Translations under genes and position numbers: made by a program | Part shown: in pieces, positions 45,887 through 55,342 of the stretch | Layout of the letters: every line of letters begins with the position of its first letter | Position numbering within the stretch: the stretch's first letter is position 1 | Notes under the pieces: model-generated | Seen by the model: the letters and a program-made list of their open reading frames with translations, nothing else | What the model was told of the DNA's origin: nothing | The model's database searches: none | NCBI RefSeq assembly: GCF_031191185.1 | Contig: NZ_CP133465.1 | Coordinates: 1,236,001 to 1,300,000 of the forward strand | Source: Prevotella nigrescens | GTDB lineage: Bacteria; Bacteroidota; Bacteroidia; Bacteroidales; Bacteroidaceae | Reading direction: 5' to 3' | Length of the DNA stretch: 64,000 nucleotides

Positions 45887-47275
45887 TCACTTTCCGATGC
45901 AGAAGTGCTTAAAGATATTGTGCAATGTCTCTTGTGGTGTAATTTGATTGCCTGTAATCTCGGCGAGTATGGAGATGGTGTCTTTCAGGTCTTCAGAAAT
46001 TAGGTCGCCGCTGAGGTTCATAGCCATTGCATCTTGTACTTGTTGCAGAGATGCGTGTGCACGGGTGAGTGCATCGTAGTGTCGGGCATTGGTAACGATG
46101 GTTGTGTTCTCTGTAATCTCTGGCAGGTCGGCTACTTTGTATATTAATGCTTCGAGCTGGCCGATGCCCAAGTTATATTTGCCTGATATGCTGAGTTCGT
46201 AATAGTTGAAATCTGCATTGTGCCTTTCTTTCAGTATAGAATTGGTTAGGTCGTCTACTTTGTTATGTACAAGAATTAAATGCTTGTCGGCACATTGAGC
46301 GAATATCTCTTCTTTTTCACTATCGGTAGGATTTTTGTCTACAACCCATAACACTATTTGTGCTTTCCGGAGCGTGACGTATGTACGTTCTATGCCTAAT
46401 TGCTCGACTTGGTCGGTGGTCTTGCGTAGTCCTGCGGTATCAATAAAGTGGAAGTCTACACCACTGATGGCGATAGTATCTTCTATGACATCACGGGTGG
46501 TTCCGTGAATATTGCTTACAATGGCACGTTCGTCGTGAAGCAGGCAATTGAGCAGGGTAGACTTTCCTACATTTGTTTTGCCAATGATGGCTACTGGAAC
46601 ACCTGTTTTGAGTGCTTGCCCCATTTTGAAAGAGCGGGCAAGTGCGGTTACTTTGCTGTCTGTTTCCTTGACAAGGGCAATTAGTTCGGTACGGTCGGCA
46701 AACTCTAATTCTTCGTGGTCGGAGAAGTCGAGTTCGAGTTCGAGCAGCGAGTTTATTTTGAGTAGCTGACTGCGCAATTTTGAAAGTTCTGATGAGAAGT
46801 GCCCTTTCAGTTGCGATAGCGCAAGTTTATGCGAAGCTTTGTTGGTAGATGCTATAAGGTCGGCAACAGCTTCGGTCTGCGAAAGATCCATCTTTCCGTT
46901 CAGATAGGCGCGCTGGGTGTATTCGCCAGGTTTTGCTTGTCGGCAATTGTTCTCTATAAGTCTGTGGAGCACTTGTTCCATTATATATGCTGAACCGTGG
47001 CACGATATTTCTACTGCATCTTCGCCCGTGTACGAATGGGGAGCTCGCCAGATGGACACAACCACTTCGTCTACGGTTTGCTGTTTCTCGTCGAGTATTT
47101 CTCCATAATGCAAGGTATTGGCTGGGGCGTTCAGTATTGTCCGCGAGAAAATGGAGTCGACTATTCTGATGGCATCGCTGCCCGAAACTCTGATTGTTCC
47201 TATCGCACCTCCCGGTTGTGTTGCTATTGCACAGATGGTTTCGGAAGGGTTGAGAGGATTGTTGTATGCTTGCAT
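45887..47275 (-). CDS. mnmE: tRNA uridine-5-carboxymethylaminomethyl modification GTPase
   Basis: With MnmG this modifies U34 of tRNAs. The N-terminal tetrahydrofolate-binding domain (ETICAIATQPGGAIGTIRVS) is followed by a helical domain. The inserted G domain has GKTNVGKSTLLN, GTTRDV, DTAGLRKT and NKVDD. The C-terminus ends FCIGK, the conserved Cys-x-Gly-Lys. It has 462 residues. Confidence 0.97.
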   Translation of the reverse strand: MQAYNNPLNPSETICAIATQPGGAIGTIRVSGSDAIRIVDSIFSRTILNAPANTLHYGEILDEKQQTVDEVVVSIWRAPHSYTGEDAVEISCHGSAYIMEQVLHRLIENNCRQAKPGEYTQRAYLNGKMDLSQTEAVADLIASTNKASHKLALSQLKGHFSSELSKLRSQLLKINSLLELELDFSDHEELEFADRTELIALVKETDSKVTALARSFKMGQALKTGVPVAIIGKTNVGKSTLLNCLLHDERAIVSNIHGTTRDVIEDTIAISGVDFHFIDTAGLRKTTDQVEQLGIERTYVTLRKAQIVLWVVDKNPTDSEKEEIFAQCADKHLILVHNKVDDLTNSILKERHNADFNYYELSISGKYNLGIGQLEALIYKVADLPEITENTTIVTNARHYDALTRAHASLQQVQDAMAMNLSGDLISEDLKDTISILAEITGNQITPQETLHNIFKHFCIGK

Positions 47276-47353
47276 TATGGAGAAAAATAAAAGTATTGTT
47301 GTGTGAATGTCTTAGGCGGTGTGTAACCTCTTGCGGCGAAAGGCTTCTGAAGG

Positions 47354-48232
47354 TTAGATTCTTTCAAGCACTTTCTTTATCAGTCCGTCAATAGTGTTCT
47401 TATAGCCAGAGTTGGCTTCTTTCTGCATGCGGTTGGCAATTACCATGCAGCAAGTTACGGCTTTGTGCCCCATGTGTTGTGCCAAACCTGCCAATGCGCT
47501 GCTTTCCATCTCGAAGTTTGTTATTTTGTACCTGTTATATTCGAACTTTACTATTTTTTCGTTTAGTTGCGGATCTGCCAGTGGTATGCGCAATCGTCGT
47601 CCTTGTGGTCCGAAGAAGCCTCCGCAGGCGATGGTTACACCGCGCACCATATCGTCTTGTGCTATTTGTTCTAACAGTTCTTTATTGGCGTCTGCCACGT
47701 ATGGATTTCCTAATTGCGGATTCCAGTTTACTTGCTTTTTGAATTCCTTCTCGAAGGCAACATCTAATTTATCGCGATTTGCATAGTAGTTGAGCAATCC
47801 GTCGAAGCCTATGCTCTTTTCCGATGCAATGAATGTGCCTATTGGCGTGTTGGGTTGGAGTCCACCGCAGGTTCCGATACGCACTAAGGTTAGTGGCCGT
47901 AGTTTGGCGTTTTCTTTTCTTGTTTCAAAGTTAATGTTGGCTAAGGCATCTAACTCGTTGAGAACGATGTCGATGTTGTCGCACCCAATGCCTGTGCTTA
48001 CAATGGTTATCCGTTTTTTCTTGAAGTTGCCCGTTATGGTTCTGAACTCTCTATTATTGGCTTCGCATTCTACACCGTCGAAATGCGATGCAACCAAGGC
48101 AACTCTTCCCGGATCACCTACCAGAATAACTTTGTCTGCCAGCTCTTGTGGTTTTAAGTGAAGGTGGAAAATACTTCCATCTTCGTTAATAATCAACTCT
48201 GATGGGGCAAAATAATTCTCTTCCATAATCAT
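47354..48232 (-). CDS. Nucleoside phosphorylase, uridine phosphorylase-like
   Basis: This 292-residue protein of the PNP/UDP superfamily shows VGDPGRVALVASHFD for phosphate binding, STGIGCDNIDIVLNEL, RIGTCGGLQP and the ribose-binding NFEMESSALAG. It would split a nucleoside with phosphate in salvage. The exact base is not decidable. Two ATG codons (48232, 48226) are equally possible starts. Confidence 0.88.
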   Translation of the reverse strand: MIMEENYFAPSELIINEDGSIFHLHLKPQELADKVILVGDPGRVALVASHFDGVECEANNREFRTITGNFKKKRITIVSTGIGCDNIDIVLNELDALANINFETRKENAKLRPLTLVRIGTCGGLQPNTPIGTFIASEKSIGFDGLLNYYANRDKLDVAFEKEFKKQVNWNPQLGNPYVADANKELLEQIAQDDMVRGVTIACGGFFGPQGRRLRIPLADPQLNEKIVKFEYNRYKITNFEMESSALAGLAQHMGHKAVTCCMVIANRMQKEANSGYKNTIDGLIKKVLERI

Positions 48233-48265
48233 AAGATTTAGTAAATGTCTTTTTATTGTGTCCTA

Positions 48266-48273
48266 CAAAGTTA
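48266..48273 (-). promoter_or_regulatory. -7 box of the nucleoside phosphorylase gene
   Basis: The minus strand reads TAACTTTG, 33 bp before the start. The remaining gap to 48540 shows no gene. Confidence 0.55.
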
Positions 48274-48540
48274 CATCTTTTTATAAAGAAAGAAGACTTA
48301 ATACTTGTTTTTTTCTCTTTTAGTCCGTTTTACTTCGACTGATATGGCGATTACAGTCTTTCCCATATGTCAATTTGCTCGAAGTTTATATATTTAGTAC
48401 TGTTTGAGTATAGAGTTTCTTGCAAAAGTTTATAAGTTTTTCCTAATAGCCTATAAGCTTTCTTGACTAAGTGTAGTGTTATTCTTCGCAAAGTCCACGA
48501 ACTTCGTTCTGGTTGTCCGTAAACTTATGCGATAAACGAA

Positions 48541-48582
48541 AAGGAGTTAAAGATGACTTAAACAGTCGGTCTTTAACTCCTT
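48541..48582 (-). terminator. Terminator of the NfnAB-like gene
   Basis: AAGGAGTTAAAGA and TCTTTAACTCCTT pair perfectly over 13 bp with a 16-base loop; TTTTCG follows on the minus strand. Confidence 0.75.
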
Positions 48583-48604
48583 CTAATATTGTATGTTATG
48601 TTTC

Positions 48605-50959
48605 CTATTCTTTCAGCAGAGTGTTTGCCATGTTAAGTGCTGCTCTTCTGCCGTCGCCCATAGCGAGGATAACTGTGGCACCGCCGCGTACAATGTCGCC
48701 GCCTGCATAGATTTCGGGGATAGAACTCTGCATGTCGTCGTTCACTGCGATTGTATTCTTTCGTCCTAATTCCAGCCCTTCGATAGAGTTTGGCACAAGC
48801 GGGTTAGGCGACACACCTACTGCAACAACTACTTGGTCGCACTCTATGGTAATGGTCTTGCCGGTAGTTTGTGGTCTGCGGCGTCCGCTTTCGTCCGGTT
48901 CTCCAAGTTCCATAACGTCGAGAACAGCCCCACAAACACGTCCGTTTTCATCGGCAAGATATTCTTTCGGGTTGTGCAGCGTAAGGAAGTTGATGCCTTC
49001 TTCCTGTGCATGCTTCACTTCTTCTACACGTGCCGGCATTTCTTCCAACGAACGACGGTAGACAAGTGTTACTTCGGCACCAAGGCGTTTTGCTGTGCGG
49101 CACGAGTCCATAGCAGTGTTTCCACCACCCACAACAACAACTTTCTTTCCAATAATGATTGGCGTGTCGGTGTCCGGGTTGGCTGCGTCCATTAAGTTTA
49201 CACGGGTAAGATACTCGTTGCTTGACAGAATGTTGATGCTATTTTCGCCTGGAATACCCATGAAGTTAGGCAAGCCTGCACCCGAACCTACAAAGATTCC
49301 CTTGAAACCGTTTTGTTTCAGTTCTTCCACACTGATGGTTTTGCCGACAATCGTGTCGGTTTGGAAATGAACTCCTTGCTTTCTTAAGTTTTCGACTTCC
49401 ACCTCGACAATCTTGTTTGGCAGGCGGAACTCCGGAATACCGTATTTGAGCACACCGCCAATTTCGTGCAATGCTTCGAAAACGTAAACCTCAAATCCGC
49501 GTTTAATCATATCGCCGGCAAAGCTAAGTCCCGAAGGACCTGAGCCAATAACGGCTACTTTCATGCCATTAGAGGGAGCAAGCTCGGGTAACGTAATGTT
49601 GCCACTCTCGCGTTCATAGTCGGCGGCAAATCTTTCAAGATAGCCAATAGCCACAGCAGGTTCTTTCATCTTTAAGTGAATGCAACGGCTTTCGCACTGT
49701 TTCTCTTGCGGACAGACACGACCGCAAACTGCCGGTAGGGCAGAAGTGTCTTTCAATACGCGTGCAGCATTAAGGAATTGTCCGCGTTCGATGTTCTTGA
49801 TGAAACTTGGAATGTTGATGTTTACGGGGCAACCTTCCACGCAAGTAGGTTTTGCGCAGTCGAGACAGCGTTGAGCTTCACGCATAGCCATTTCTTTTGT
49901 AAGCCCTTTGTTCACCTCTTCCAAACGTGTCGTCGCACGGTAAACAGGGTCAAGCTCCGGCATCTGCACTCTTTCGATGGCTGTACGCTCTTTCGGTTTC
50001 ATGCTCTTGCGCAATTCTGTACGCCATTCTGCGTTGCGATCGACAAGTTCAGAGAACTCCTGTTTTGTTTCTTCTGCGGGAGTCAATGCTGTCTTTGCTG
50101 TGCTTTCAGCAGTTTCTACTTCTATATGATGATGCCCAATCTGGTCTTGCTTCCTTTCCATTTCTTTGCGTTCCACACTTTTAAAGGTGCCCATACGCTT
50201 GAACATCTCGTCCCAATCGACAAGGTCGCCATTAAATTCAGGACCATCAATGCAGACGAACTTTGTTTTTCCACCAATGGTAAGACGGCATGCACCACAC
50301 ATACCTGTTCCGTCCACCATAATTGTATTCAATGAAACGTCGTTTGGAATGCCGTATTTCTTTGCCAGCAACGAGGTAAACTTCATCATTACAGGAGGAC
50401 CGATAGCCAGTACCTTGTCTACTTTTTCACGTTGAAGAACTTCCTCTACACCAACGGTTACAACGCCTTTCTTACCCATACTTCCGTCATCGGTCATGAT
50501 AATAACCTCGTCAGAGTATTTGGCAACGTCATCAACCATAATCACCAATTCTTTTGTGCGACCTGCCAACACGGAAATTACGCGGTTGCCGGCTTTCTTT
50601 AAGGCTGTCAAAATAGGGAGAATGGCTGCGATACCGATACCGCCACCGGCGCAAACCACCGTGCCATAGTTTTCTATGTGCGATGCCTGCCCTAATGGTC
50701 CGACAATGTCGAGCACTTCGTCGCCCGGTTCGAGCTGGCACAATTTGGTAGAAGAGAGTCCTACTTCCTGTATTACCATGGTGAGAGTGCCTTTTTCAGG
50801 GTCGGCTTTAGCAATGGTATAAGGCACGCGTTCGCTGTTTTTGTCTACGCGTACAATTACGAAGTTACCTGCCCTGCAACTGCGTGCTATGAGCGGTGCT
50901 TCTACAACGATGCAAAAAACCTTTTCGGAAAATTGCTCTTTGCTGATAATCTTGTTCAT
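48605..50959 (-). CDS. NfnA-NfnB-like fusion (ferredoxin-NADP reductase / GltD-like)
   Basis: The 784 residues join two proteins. Residues 1-280 are a PyrK/NfnA-type FAD and NAD reductase with the [2Fe-2S] motif DGTGMCGACR...FVC, an Asp plus three Cys as in NfnA. From about 340 on is a GltD/NfnB-like unit with CLDCAKPTCVEGCPVNINIP, CGRVCPQEKQCESRC, FAD site VAVIGSGPSGLSFAG and NADP site VVVVGGGNTAMDSC. The expected reaction is bifurcating NADH + reduced ferredoxin to 2 NADPH, or glutamate synthase-type reduction. No large GltB subunit is adjacent, which favours NfnAB. It would connect to the ferredoxin made by KorABCD. Confidence 0.88.
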   Translation of the reverse strand: MNKIISKEQFSEKVFCIVVEAPLIARSCRAGNFVIVRVDKNSERVPYTIAKADPEKGTLTMVIQEVGLSSTKLCQLEPGDEVLDIVGPLGQASHIENYGTVVCAGGGIGIAAILPILTALKKAGNRVISVLAGRTKELVIMVDDVAKYSDEVIIMTDDGSMGKKGVVTVGVEEVLQREKVDKVLAIGPPVMMKFTSLLAKKYGIPNDVSLNTIMVDGTGMCGACRLTIGGKTKFVCIDGPEFNGDLVDWDEMFKRMGTFKSVERKEMERKQDQIGHHHIEVETAESTAKTALTPAEETKQEFSELVDRNAEWRTELRKSMKPKERTAIERVQMPELDPVYRATTRLEEVNKGLTKEMAMREAQRCLDCAKPTCVEGCPVNINIPSFIKNIERGQFLNAARVLKDTSALPAVCGRVCPQEKQCESRCIHLKMKEPAVAIGYLERFAADYERESGNITLPELAPSNGMKVAVIGSGPSGLSFAGDMIKRGFEVYVFEALHEIGGVLKYGIPEFRLPNKIVEVEVENLRKQGVHFQTDTIVGKTISVEELKQNGFKGIFVGSGAGLPNFMGIPGENSINILSSNEYLTRVNLMDAANPDTDTPIIIGKKVVVVGGGNTAMDSCRTAKRLGAEVTLVYRRSLEEMPARVEEVKHAQEEGINFLTLHNPKEYLADENGRVCGAVLDVMELGEPDESGRRRPQTTGKTITIECDQVVVAVGVSPNPLVPNSIEGLELGRKNTIAVNDDMQSSIPEIYAGGDIVRGGATVILAMGDGRRAALNMANTLLKE

Positions 50960-51178
50960 GTTTTAAAGGTTAAGTTGTTTATAGATTCTTATTTATTATA
51001 ACTCTCTATTGTGTTTATGTCTCTGTTGTTGCCTGAAGCAACCCTAACTTACACTTTCGATTTGTTCTTGTCTGAAGTCGAGTAGGAGTTGTCTCTGACA
51101 TTAATAGTATTGCCGAGTGAAAGACAGTGCCATCTCAACTTCCGACAAAGAATATTCTTTACGATCTAAGCACAATGA

Positions 51179-52468
51179 TTAGAAGTTTTTGTCGTCGAGC
51201 ATTTCAAATCCGCAATAAGGTACAAGTACCTTTGGTACTCTTATTCCTACAGAGGTCTGATTGTTTTCCATTATGGCTGCAACAATGCGAGGCAAAGCCA
51301 ATGCCGAACCATTCAGTGTATGACACAGCTCTATTTTCTTATCTTCAGCACGGCGATAGCGACAATGCAGACGGTTTGCCTGATAACTTTCAAAGTTAGA
51401 AACAGAGCTAACCTCCAGCCAACGCTCCTGTGCAGCACTCCATACTTCGAAGTCGTAACAAATAGCAGAGGTAAAGCTCATATCGCCACCGCACAGTCGG
51501 AGAATGTGGTAGGGGAGTTCCAGCTTCATCAACAGATGCTCAACATGTTCCAACATTTCGTTCAATGATTGGTAAGAGTGTTGCGGAGTGTCTATGCGCA
51601 CAATCTCTACCTTGTCGAATTGGTGTAGTCGATTGAGTCCACGTACGTCTTTTCCGTAGCTCCCAGCCTCGCGACGGAAGCATGAAGAGTAGGCGCAACG
51701 TTTGATAGGGAGATCTTTCTCGTCGAGTATCTCATCGCGGAAAATATTCGTAACGGGTACTTCTGCCGTTGGAATTAGGTAGAGATCGTCCACTTCTGCA
51801 TGGTACATTTGTCCTTCCTTATCGGGCAACTGCCCTGTTCCTAATCCTGAAGCCTGGTTGACAACCAATGGAGGTTGTACTTCTAAATATCCACTTTTGC
51901 GAGCCTCGTCAAGGAAGAATGCTTCCAAGGCACGTTGGAAACGCGCCATCTTCCCTATGTAAATAGGAAAACCTGCCCCTGTGATTTTAACACCAAGCTC
52001 GAAATCAACGAGGTTATACTTCTCGCATAAATCCCAGTGGCAAAGTGCTTTACCCTCGAAAGTTGGCTTTTCGCCACCTTCTTTTACTACAACATTGTCG
52101 TTAGCATCTTTACCTTCGGGCACATCTGCATTGGCTATATTGGGGATAGTGAGCAGCAAGTCGGTCATATCGGCTTGTGCTTTCTCCATGTTGGTTTGCA
52201 AGTCCTTATCGGCAGCCTTTAGTTCAGCTACCTTATTCTTTATTTCGTTCGCCTCGTCTTTCTTGCCTTCTTTCATTAATCCACCAATTTGTTTTGAAAG
52301 AAGATTTTGTTGTTGCTTATTGTTATCGAGCTTTTGTTGGTATTCACGACGCATTCTATCGTATTCCAATACCTTCCCGATGGTCTCTTTGGCATTATCG
52401 AAGTGCTTCTTTTCAAGACCTTTTATTACACGTTCAGTTTCCTCACTGATGAGCTTTAATGTAAGCAT
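51179..52468 (-). CDS. serS: Seryl-tRNA synthetase
   Basis: This class II synthetase charges tRNA-Ser. The N-terminal helical arm binds tRNA (about 30-110, rich in Lys, Glu and Gln). The core shows TAEVPVTNIFRDEI, CFRREAGSYGKDVRGLNRLHQF (motif 2) and HTLNGSALALPRIVAAIMEN (motif 3). It has 429 residues. The 220-bp gap downstream toward the NfnAB-like gene holds nothing evident. Confidence 0.96.
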   Translation of the reverse strand: MLTLKLISEETERVIKGLEKKHFDNAKETIGKVLEYDRMRREYQQKLDNNKQQQNLLSKQIGGLMKEGKKDEANEIKNKVAELKAADKDLQTNMEKAQADMTDLLLTIPNIANADVPEGKDANDNVVVKEGGEKPTFEGKALCHWDLCEKYNLVDFELGVKITGAGFPIYIGKMARFQRALEAFFLDEARKSGYLEVQPPLVVNQASGLGTGQLPDKEGQMYHAEVDDLYLIPTAEVPVTNIFRDEILDEKDLPIKRCAYSSCFRREAGSYGKDVRGLNRLHQFDKVEIVRIDTPQHSYQSLNEMLEHVEHLLMKLELPYHILRLCGGDMSFTSAICYDFEVWSAAQERWLEVSSVSNFESYQANRLHCRYRRAEDKKIELCHTLNGSALALPRIVAAIMENNQTSVGIRVPKVLVPYCGFEMLDDKNF

Positions 52469-52502
52469 ACGTCTTTGTATATTTTATATTCTATTTTGAC
52501 AA

Positions 52503-52510
52503 CAAAGTTA
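52503..52510 (-). promoter_or_regulatory. -7 box of serS
   Basis: The minus strand reads TAACTTTG, 34 bp before the start codon. Confidence 0.6.
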
Positions 52511-52714
52511 CAAAAAAATATCTTATCGACAAGGATTTTATTCAAAGTTTCCTAAAGTGTTCATAATAATACTGGAAAGCCAGCAAGACTTGTGTAAAAA
52601 TATGGAGACAATGCTGTCTTATTTGATAAATGGTTTTCTCTTTTGTTGTTTGTGCCGGCTGATGAGAAAATCCGTAGTTTTGTAAAGATAATTTCTTAAA
52701 GACAAATAATTACG

Positions 52715-52802
52715 CTTTGGTGTTGCGAAAGCTGCCCTTTTGCGATGCAAAACCTATGCTTTTACCGTATAAAACAGCCACTTTTGGAATGCAAAACAAT
52801 AT
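52715..52802. repeat. Four 22-bp palindromic units in tandem
   Basis: Units start at 52715, 52737, 52759 and 52781, exactly 22 bp apart. Each is a 17-bp near-palindrome plus 5 variable bases. The best is CTTTTGC-gat-GCAAAAC; the others are CTTTTGG-aat-GCAAAAC, CTTTTAC-cgt-ATAAAAC and CTTTGGt-gtt-GCGAAAG. No frame is open across it. The rest of 52511-52990 shows nothing else. Confidence 0.85.
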
Positions 52803-52990
52803 GTCTTGTAATACGTTGATAAAGAGATTAATACGCAACAGATAGATTTGTGGAAAAGATTTACAATTTTTGACTGCTGTTTTATCTAACTAAAGGTATG
52901 TGGATAGCAATGGAGTAGGGAAGTGAAAAGTAGTTTCTATTCAGAAGGTAGAATGTGTCTGTGCTAACCTCAGCTGCTATTGTTATAAAC

Positions 52991-53035
52991 AGAAATCCAT
53001 TCACAACACCTCAAAAGTGTTATGAATGGATTTCT
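52991..53035 (-). terminator. Terminator of the biotin-dependent carboxyltransferase operon
   Basis: AGAAATCCATTCA pairs perfectly with TGAATGGATTTCT over 13 bp, extended by ACAC/GTGT inside after one mismatch. Confidence 0.85.
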
Positions 53036-53085
53036 CTATTGTATGCGCTACCTGTCAGACAGAAAGCGTGTATGTTCTTATTGGC

Positions 53086-53514
53086 TTACTCTATTACTAC
53101 CAATGGTTCGTCTTCGAGTACAGCTTGACCAACTTTAACAACGATGGCTGTAACCTTGCCGTCCTTTTCAGCTTCAATGCTGTTTTGCATCTTCATAGCT
53201 TCGAGCACAAGAACAGTGTCGCCTGCTTTAACTTCCTGACCTACGGTAACTTCTATTGAAGTAATAGTGCCGGGGAGCGGAGCCTTTATGGCATTTGAAG
53301 CATTGAAGTTTGCTGGTGTTGCTGCACCTTCAGCCTCGTTTTCAGTAGTGGGTTTACCTAATTCTACCTTTTTCTTTTCAGGTTCAGCAGGTGCTTCCAT
53401 CTGAACCTTATATTCCTCACCATTTACCGTGATGTCAGCAACATTGTCGTCGCCAACGCTGTTTATAACGACATTATATTCTTTGCCGTCAATCGTATAT
53501 TTAAATTCTTTCAT
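53086..53514 (-). CDS. Biotin carboxyl carrier subunit
   Basis: This 142-residue protein has an N-terminal region typical of decarboxylase gamma subunits and a Pro/Ala/Lys-rich linker (APAEPEKKKVELGKPTTENE). The C-terminal biotinyl domain has LVLEAMKMQNSIEAEKDGK, the central Lys of EAMKM being the biotin site. It serves the carboxyltransferase encoded upstream and is the last gene of the operon before a terminator. Confidence 0.92.
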   Translation of the reverse strand: MKEFKYTIDGKEYNVVINSVGDDNVADITVNGEEYKVQMEAPAEPEKKKVELGKPTTENEAEGAATPANFNASNAIKAPLPGTITSIEVTVGQEVKAGDTVLVLEAMKMQNSIEAEKDGKVTAIVVKVGQAVLEDEPLVVIE

Positions 53515-53520
53515 TTTGTC

Positions 53521-53670
53521 TTATGGTTTCTTTGTCATAATCTCGAACTTGGCATTCCACATTGTCTGCTTTGGCTTTATTGTGATAATGCCTGGTTCTA
53601 CATCGTGAACGTTATTGCCTGCATACTCATAGAGCGCCATGGCAATTGCAGCGTATATATTATTGTTCAT
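53521..53670 (-). CDS. Small decarboxylase subunit-like protein (49 aa)
   Basis: MNNNIYAAIAMALYEYAG is followed by NVHDVEPGIITIKPKQT and MWNAKFEIMTKKP. It resembles the C-terminal tail of OadG and the small MmdE subunit: an alternating Ala/Ile helix, then a short strand, then W-x-x-x near the end. It lacks the OadG membrane helix. It lies between carboxyltransferase (32 bp) and biotin carrier (6 bp) genes on the same strand, so it is very likely translated. The link to assembly of the complex is inference. Confidence 0.7.
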   Translation of the reverse strand: MNNNIYAAIAMALYEYAGNNVHDVEPGIITIKPKQTMWNAKFEIMTKKP

Positions 53671-53702
53671 TTATAGATGTTTTTTATAAAGGGAACTTAC
53701 AA

Positions 53703-55268
53703 TTACATTGGCATACAACCATGCTTCTTGGCTGGCAACTCTTGCTTCTTGTTTGCTAATTGTGCAAGACCGCGGCAAATACGGAAACGTGTGTTACGTG
53801 GTTCGATAACATCGTCGATGTAGCCATATTGAGCTGCCTGATATGGATTTGCAAACTTTTCGGTGTATTCTTCTTCTTTTTCAGCAATGAATTGTTTAAC
53901 ATCGCCTCCACTCTCCTTTACCTGTTTTACTTCTTTTCCGTAGAGAACTGCAACTGCGCCCGATGCTCCCATAACTGCAATCTCGGAACTTGGCCAAGCA
54001 AAATTAAGGTCGGAGCGCAATTGCTTGCAACCCATAACGATGTGAGAGCCACCATAGCTCTTGCGAAGGGTGATGGTTATCTTTGGTACGGTTGCTTCGC
54101 CATAAGCGTAAAGCAACTGTGCACCGTGTAAGATAACTGCATTGTATTCCTGGCCGGTACCAGGAAGGAAACCTGGAACATCTACTAATGAAACGATAGG
54201 AATATTAAAGGCATCACAAAAACGTACGAAACGTGCACCCTTACGGCTTGCATTGGCATCGAGAACACCTGCGTAAGCAGATGGCTGGTTAGCTACGATA
54301 CCTACGCTCTGACCGTTGAAGCGTGCAAAACCAGTAATAATGTTTTTCGCGAATTTAGGTTGTACCTCGAAGAATTCTCCATTGTCGGTTATAGCCTTAA
54401 TCACCTTATACATATCGTATGCCTGATTAGGGTCGTCAGGTATAATTTCGTTCAACAGATCTTCCTTGCGGTCGATAGGGTCGGTGCATTCTACGCATGG
54501 AGCTTCCTCACGGTTGTTGGAAGGAATGTAAGAAAGCAGGGTCTTGATGATGTCCATTGCTTCTTCCTCGGTCTTGGCAGTAAAACTTGTTACTCCGCTT
54601 TTTGTAGCATGGACACTTGCACCGCCAAGATGTTCTGCATCGATATCTTCTCCCGTTACTGTTTTTACGACTTTCGGTCCGGTAAGGAACATGTAACTTG
54701 TATCTTCTTTCATCAAGATGAAGTCGGTGAGCGCTGGAGAATAGACGGCTCCACCTGCACAAGGACCAAGAATGCTTGATATTTGAGGAATGACACCCGA
54801 AGCAAGAATGTTACGCTCGAATATTTCTCCGTAACCTGCCAGAGAAGAAATACCTTCCTGAATACGTGCACCACCGGAGTCGTTCATACAGATTACAGGA
54901 GCACCATTTGTCATGGCCATATCCATAATCTTGCAAATCTTCTGTGCCATCGTTTCTGACAAAGAGCCGCCATTTACTGTAAAATCTTGTGCGTAGACAT
55001 ATACGAGACGTCCATCAATAGTAGCCGAACCAGCTACTACGCCGTCACCAAAATATTGTTTCTTCTCCATACCGAAGTTATGACAACGATGGAGTTTGAA
55101 CATGTCATACTCTTCAAAGCTACCTTTGTCTACCAACATTTCAATGCGCTCGCGTGCAGTATATTTACCACGAGCGTGTTGTTTTTCGATAGCTTTTTCG
55201 CCACCGCCCAGGCGGGCTTGCTCTCTTTTGGCTACGAGTTCCTTTATTTTTTCTGTTTGTTTACTCAT
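53703..55268 (-). CDS. mmdA: Acyl-CoA carboxyltransferase (methylmalonyl-CoA decarboxylase alpha / propionyl-CoA carboxylase beta)
   Basis: This 521-residue protein has two crotonase-like halves: FEEYDMFKLHRCHNFGMEKK and GGSLSETMAQKICKIMDMAM in the first, GGARIQEGISSLAGYGEI and CAGGAVYSPALTDF for biotin and CoA binding, and GIVANQPSAYAGVLD and RKSYGGSHIVMGCKQLRSD in the second. It moves CO2 between biotin and propionyl/methylmalonyl-CoA in the succinate-propionate pathway. The usual sodium-pumping beta subunit gene and epimerase gene are not adjacent here. The symbol is therefore tentative. Confidence 0.85.
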   Translation of the reverse strand: MSKQTEKIKELVAKREQARLGGGEKAIEKQHARGKYTARERIEMLVDKGSFEEYDMFKLHRCHNFGMEKKQYFGDGVVAGSATIDGRLVYVYAQDFTVNGGSLSETMAQKICKIMDMAMTNGAPVICMNDSGGARIQEGISSLAGYGEIFERNILASGVIPQISSILGPCAGGAVYSPALTDFILMKEDTSYMFLTGPKVVKTVTGEDIDAEHLGGASVHATKSGVTSFTAKTEEEAMDIIKTLLSYIPSNNREEAPCVECTDPIDRKEDLLNEIIPDDPNQAYDMYKVIKAITDNGEFFEVQPKFAKNIITGFARFNGQSVGIVANQPSAYAGVLDANASRKGARFVRFCDAFNIPIVSLVDVPGFLPGTGQEYNAVILHGAQLLYAYGEATVPKITITLRKSYGGSHIVMGCKQLRSDLNFAWPSSEIAVMGASGAVAVLYGKEVKQVKESGGDVKQFIAEKEEEYTEKFANPYQAAQYGYIDDVIEPRNTRFRICRGLAQLANKKQELPAKKHGCMPM

Positions 55269-55334
55269 AATGTATTTATTTCTCTTAATAATCTGAACAA
55301 TATTATGGTGGATTAGTTATCCGCTAAATCGATG

Positions 55335-55342
55335 CAAAAATA
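55335..55342 (-). promoter_or_regulatory. -7 box of the carboxyltransferase operon
   Basis: The minus strand reads TATTTTTG, 66 bp before the start codon. The rest of the gap to 55654 holds no gene. Confidence 0.5.
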
